NCBI GenBank assembly: GCA_905182385.1
Contig: CAJJBS010000147.1
Span: forward strand, 1-19,015
DNA from: Fidelibacterota bacterium TCS55
GTDB lineage: Bacteria > Fidelibacterota > Marinisomatia > Marinisomatales > TCS55
Direction of reading: 5' to 3'
Length of the DNA: 19,015 nucleotides
The position numbers and the translations under genes are program-made. Shown here piece after piece: positions 16,573 through 19,015 of the stretch; position 1 is the first letter of the stretch, and every line of letters begins with the position of its first letter. The notes below the pieces were generated by a model. It saw only the letters and a list, made by a program, of their open reading frames with translations, did no database searches and had not been told where the DNA came from.

Positions 16573-16578
16573 TAATAA

Positions 16579-16600
16579 GAGTCCTTAATTTGAGTCCTTA
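16579..16600 (+). repeat. Direct repeat of GAGTCCTTA just before an ATG
   Basis: GAGTCCTTA occurs at 16579-16587 and again at 16592-16600, period 13 bases, ending three bases before the ATG at 16604. No Shine-Dalgarno is present in this stretch, so the repeat occupies the place where a ribosome site would normally be. It may be a protein-binding site or a translational element; the role is unknown. Confidence 0.7.
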
Positions 16601-16603
16601 TAT

Positions 16604-19015
16604 ATGCCTAAAGACACAAAATCATCATTTAATTTTCAAGATCTCATGTTGCACCGCATACATGAGATCTTACTTGTAGCAAGTCCTTATGATTCATTTA
16701 TCCTTGAAGAAGATGGAAGATTAACTCAACAAATCCTTTATGAGTATTTAGGTATGAACCTTTCTTATGCTCCTAGAGTATGGAACGCAAAAAATGCAAC
16801 CACTGGACTTAAAATGCTTTCAGATAGAAGCTATGATCTTGTAATCGTAATGATGCGAATAGCTGATATGGACCCCATAACATTTGGTGAAAAAGTAAAA
16901 GCTGAATATCCAGATAAACCTATAGTACTGCTAGCTTTTGATGAATCAGAAATAACATCATTACCACAAGAAAGAATGCAAAAAAGTATCGATAAAGTTT
17001 TTATATGGTCAGGGAATGCAAATCTATTTCCTGCCGTTATAAAAACCTTCGAAGATAAGATGAATTTTAAACGTGATTATAAAATTGCTGATATAAGAGC
17101 TATTATTTTAGTTGAAGACAACCCACGCTATTATTCTATAATACTTCCTCTTATATACAAGACTGCTCTTATACACGCTAGAGACCTAATAAGTAAAAGT
17201 CTTTCTGATACAGATAAACTTTTGCTTTTTAGAGCACGACCCAAAATAATATTGGCTTCATCATACGAAGAAGCCATTAAATATTATGATGAATACCGTC
17301 ATAATATTCTTGGCTTTATATCAGATGTTCGATTTCCAAAAAATAATGAATTAGACGATCATGCAGGTATCAAACTTGCAAAGTATATTCGTCAAAAAGA
17401 TTCCGATATGCCAATCATACTTCAATCAACAAACCCTCATCACAATGAAGATGCAACTGCCATCAATGCATCCTTTATTCATAAAAAGTCTTCTTCTCTA
17501 CTGCAAGAGCTTGAAGATTTTATTATCAATAATTTTGGTTTTGGAGATTTTATTTTTAGAAATAAACGCGGTAAAGAAATCTCAAGTGCAAGTGATTTAA
17601 AATCATTAAAAAAATCTCTTAATAAAATTCCAGATCAGACTCTAAAATATCATGCTTCTAGAAACCACTTTTCAAACTGGCTTGCTGTGAGAGGTGAATT
17701 CTCTATCGCATCAATAATAAGACCACTCAAAGTATCTAATTTTAGCACTTTAGATGATTTACGTAAACTAATTATTGAACAAGTAGATATGAGCTTAGAA
17801 GGTAACAATGAGGGTCGTATTGTCCAATATTCTCCAACAGCAAAAGATAAAAGTCTAAATTTTGTAAGATTATCTACTGGCTCTCTAGGTGGTAAGGCTA
17901 GAGGTCTTGCTTTTGCAATAAATTTACTGTCAGAATCAAAAATAAATAAAAAATATAACAATATAAAATTACGAGTCCCTAAGGTTGCGGTTATTGGAAC
18001 TGATGACTTTGATCATTTTATGGATGATAACAAACTTTGGAAAACAGCTTTTTCTAAACAAAAAACAGATAAAATAATATTTAAAGCATTTTTAAGAGGA
18101 AAACTTTCTAAAAAACTCACAAAAACATTGTCCAAGTATCTTACTGAGGTAAAATATCCTATTGCTGTTCGATCTTCAAGTCTACTTGAAGATTCACAAT
18201 ACCAACCATTAGCTGGAATGTATTCAACCTATATGCTTCCAAATTCAGACGCTTCCAAAACTGTTCGACTTCAGCAATTAGAAAAAGCAGTAAAACTTGT
18301 TTATGCATCGACATACCTTAAAGAACCAAAAGCTCTTATAGAAAACTCAGTCCACCATCATGAAGAGGAAAAAATGGCAGTAATCATTATGGAGCTGGTT
18401 GGTAAAGAGCATGGAAATATATTTTACCCTAGTGCAAGTGGATCTGCTCAAAGTTTTAATTATTACCCTGTATCATACATGAAGCGAAAAGAAGGTGTTG
18501 CACATATAGCTTTAGGTTTAGGTCGAACAATTGCTGAAGGTGAAAAAGCATTAAGGTTCTCTCCCAAATATCCTGGGATTATTCCTCAATACTATTCGAT
18601 TAGATCAACAATTGATAATTCACAAAATCAATTTTATGCATTAGATCTAATAAAAGCCACTCGCCTCCTTAAAGATGCTGAACAAGAAAACACCTCTTCG
18701 TTTGAACTTTCGGTTGCTGAACAAGATGGGGAACTCTATTGGGCTGGAAGTGTAATATCTAAAACTGATAATGTTTTAAGAGATTCTCTTAGATATGAAG
18801 GGTTAAGGGTCATAACCTTTCCTTCTTTTTTAAAATGGGAGACCTCACCTATTCCAGATATATTGATCAATATTCTAAAAATAGGTGAAAATGCATTAGG
18901 CTGCCCAATTGAAATTGAATTTGCCATAAACATGTATAAAGATCGTAAAAAAGAAAACGAGTTTTGTTTACTTCAAATAAAGCCGATGGTAATTGGAGGT
19001 ATTGAACGTGTTCAT
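16604..19015 (+). CDS. Receiver-receiver-PPDK/PEP-synthase-like ATP-binding fusion protein (partial, no stop in window)
   Basis: I translated 804 codons from the ATG at 16604 to the window edge with no stop. Residues about 20-150 form a receiver-like fold, but the phospho-acceptor position is Met83 (YDLVIVMMR) and the acidic pocket is lost. Residues about 164-308 form a second receiver with acidic pair Glu171/Asp172 (LVEDNP), phospho-acceptor Asp241 (ISDVRFP), Ser275/Thr276 and Lys294/295. It has an insertion of some 30 residues after the first strand. A helical linker with YHASRNHFSNWLAVRGEF follows. Residues about 420-800 match the N-terminal ATP-binding domain of PEP synthase/PPDK: LSTGSLGGKARG, IAVRSSSLLEDSQYQPLAGMYSTY, LGLGRTIAEGEKA and IEIEFA...LLQIKPM. 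Function is unknown. The role as phospho-regulated enzyme is inference. Whether a phosphohistidine or PEP-binding domain follows lies outside the window. Alternative start: ATG at 16646. Confidence 0.85.
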   Translation, partial: MPKDTKSSFNFQDLMLHRIHEILLVASPYDSFILEEDGRLTQQILYEYLGMNLSYAPRVWNAKNATTGLKMLSDRSYDLVIVMMRIADMDPITFGEKVKAEYPDKPIVLLAFDESEITSLPQERMQKSIDKVFIWSGNANLFPAVIKTFEDKMNFKRDYKIADIRAIILVEDNPRYYSIILPLIYKTALIHARDLISKSLSDTDKLLLFRARPKIILASSYEEAIKYYDEYRHNILGFISDVRFPKNNELDDHAGIKLAKYIRQKDSDMPIILQSTNPHHNEDATAINASFIHKKSSSLLQELEDFIINNFGFGDFIFRNKRGKEISSASDLKSLKKSLNKIPDQTLKYHASRNHFSNWLAVRGEFSIASIIRPLKVSNFSTLDDLRKLIIEQVDMSLEGNNEGRIVQYSPTAKDKSLNFVRLSTGSLGGKARGLAFAINLLSESKINKKYNNIKLRVPKVAVIGTDDFDHFMDDNKLWKTAFSKQKTDKIIFKAFLRGKLSKKLTKTLSKYLTEVKYPIAVRSSSLLEDSQYQPLAGMYSTYMLPNSDASKTVRLQQLEKAVKLVYASTYLKEPKALIENSVHHHEEEKMAVIIMELVGKEHGNIFYPSASGSAQSFNYYPVSYMKRKEGVAHIALGLGRTIAEGEKALRFSPKYPGIIPQYYSIRSTIDNSQNQFYALDLIKATRLLKDAEQENTSSFELSVAEQDGELYWAGSVISKTDNVLRDSLRYEGLRVITFPSFLKWETSPIPDILINILKIGENALGCPIEIEFAINMYKDRKKENEFCLLQIKPMVIGGIERVH
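16638..16671 (+). repeat. Perfect 12-base inverted repeat inside the first codons of the fusion gene
   Basis: Arm AAGATCTCATGT (16638-16649) and its exact complement ACATGAGATCTT (16660-16671) flank a 10-base loop, which can itself add a small TGC/GCA stem. It covers roughly codons 12-23 and encloses the alternative in-frame ATG at 16646. No U-tract follows, so it is not an intrinsic terminator. It could be a 5' mRNA hairpin or a DNA-binding dyad. Confidence 0.8.

Noticed and set aside
16540..16576. Tiny 12-codon minus-strand leader peptide (starting MIEIQFYF) in the pgk upstream region
   Set aside because: It has an AGGA upstream but lies beyond the likely pgk promoter, is very short and has no regulatory codon pattern.
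16638..16671. Hairpin as an intrinsic terminator
   Set aside because: No run of T follows the right arm and the open frame continues for about 780 more codons.
17650..17961. 103-residue minus-strand open frame
   Set aside because: It lies wholly antisense to the conserved part of the receiver/PPDK fusion and shows no recognisable domain.
1..19015. CRISPR array, prophage, insertion sequence or toxin-antitoxin pair
   Set aside because: No regularly spaced repeats, transposase or integrase motifs, or small paired genes were seen on either strand.

Overview
This is an AT-rich window. By eye it looks like chromosomal backbone from a free-living, probably marine or halotolerant bacterium. Sixteen protein genes, the first cut by the left edge, and one tRNA lie on the minus strand from about 16.4 kb down to position 1. 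A single large gene on the plus strand starts at 16604 and runs off the right edge. No phage, transposon, CRISPR array or rRNA is visible. Several genes have purine-rich Shine-Dalgarno sites (secG, trkA, the crotonase, acpS), which argues against a typical Bacteroidota. The receiver plus PEP-synthase-like fusion at the right edge is of a kind I associate with the Fibrobacterota-Chlorobiota-Bacteroidota (FCB) superphylum and relatives such as Marinimicrobia. That placement is an inference from gene content, not a demonstrated assignment.

Layout by direction of transcription on the minus strand, from high to low coordinate. (1) pgk and tpiA (lower glycolysis) abut each other, followed by secG (preprotein translocase) and a tRNA-Leu(GAG). 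(2) A secreted or lipid-facing TPR repeat protein, a HAD-like hydrolase, acpS, nnrD, a VanZ-like membrane protein, recN and murA follow with overlaps or gaps below about 20 bases. This is a housekeeping run covering carrier-protein activation, NAD(P)H-hydrate repair, DNA repair and peptidoglycan synthesis. (3) After a 66-base gap holding a perfect TATAAT box comes trkA-trkH-crotonase-nhaC, a cation-homeostasis group (K+ uptake, Na+/H+ antiport) with a fatty-acyl-CoA enzyme inside it. (4) After a 115-base gap with a reasonable promoter come pabA, pabB and pabC (the last cut by the window edge), a complete route from chorismate to p-aminobenzoate for folate.

The most unusual gene is the plus-strand one. 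It is divergent from pgk across a 208-base intergenic region. Its 804 visible residues read as a degenerate receiver domain, an intact receiver domain with all phosphotransfer residues, a helical linker, and a PEP-synthase/PPDK-type ATP-binding domain. This suggests a two-component-like regulator wired to a nucleotide or phosphoenolpyruvate-type enzyme fold beside glycolytic genes. The region before and just inside this gene also holds a 9-base direct repeat ending three bases before the ATG, a 6-base dyad, and a perfect 12-base inverted repeat inside the first codons.

Smaller oddities are an acpS with no ATG/GTG/TTG start (best candidate ACG, with a well-placed Shine-Dalgarno), an nnrD that keeps only a stub of its partner epimerase domain, a GHSDRR variant of the near-invariant GHSERR motif in tpiA, and a TTG start for pgk.
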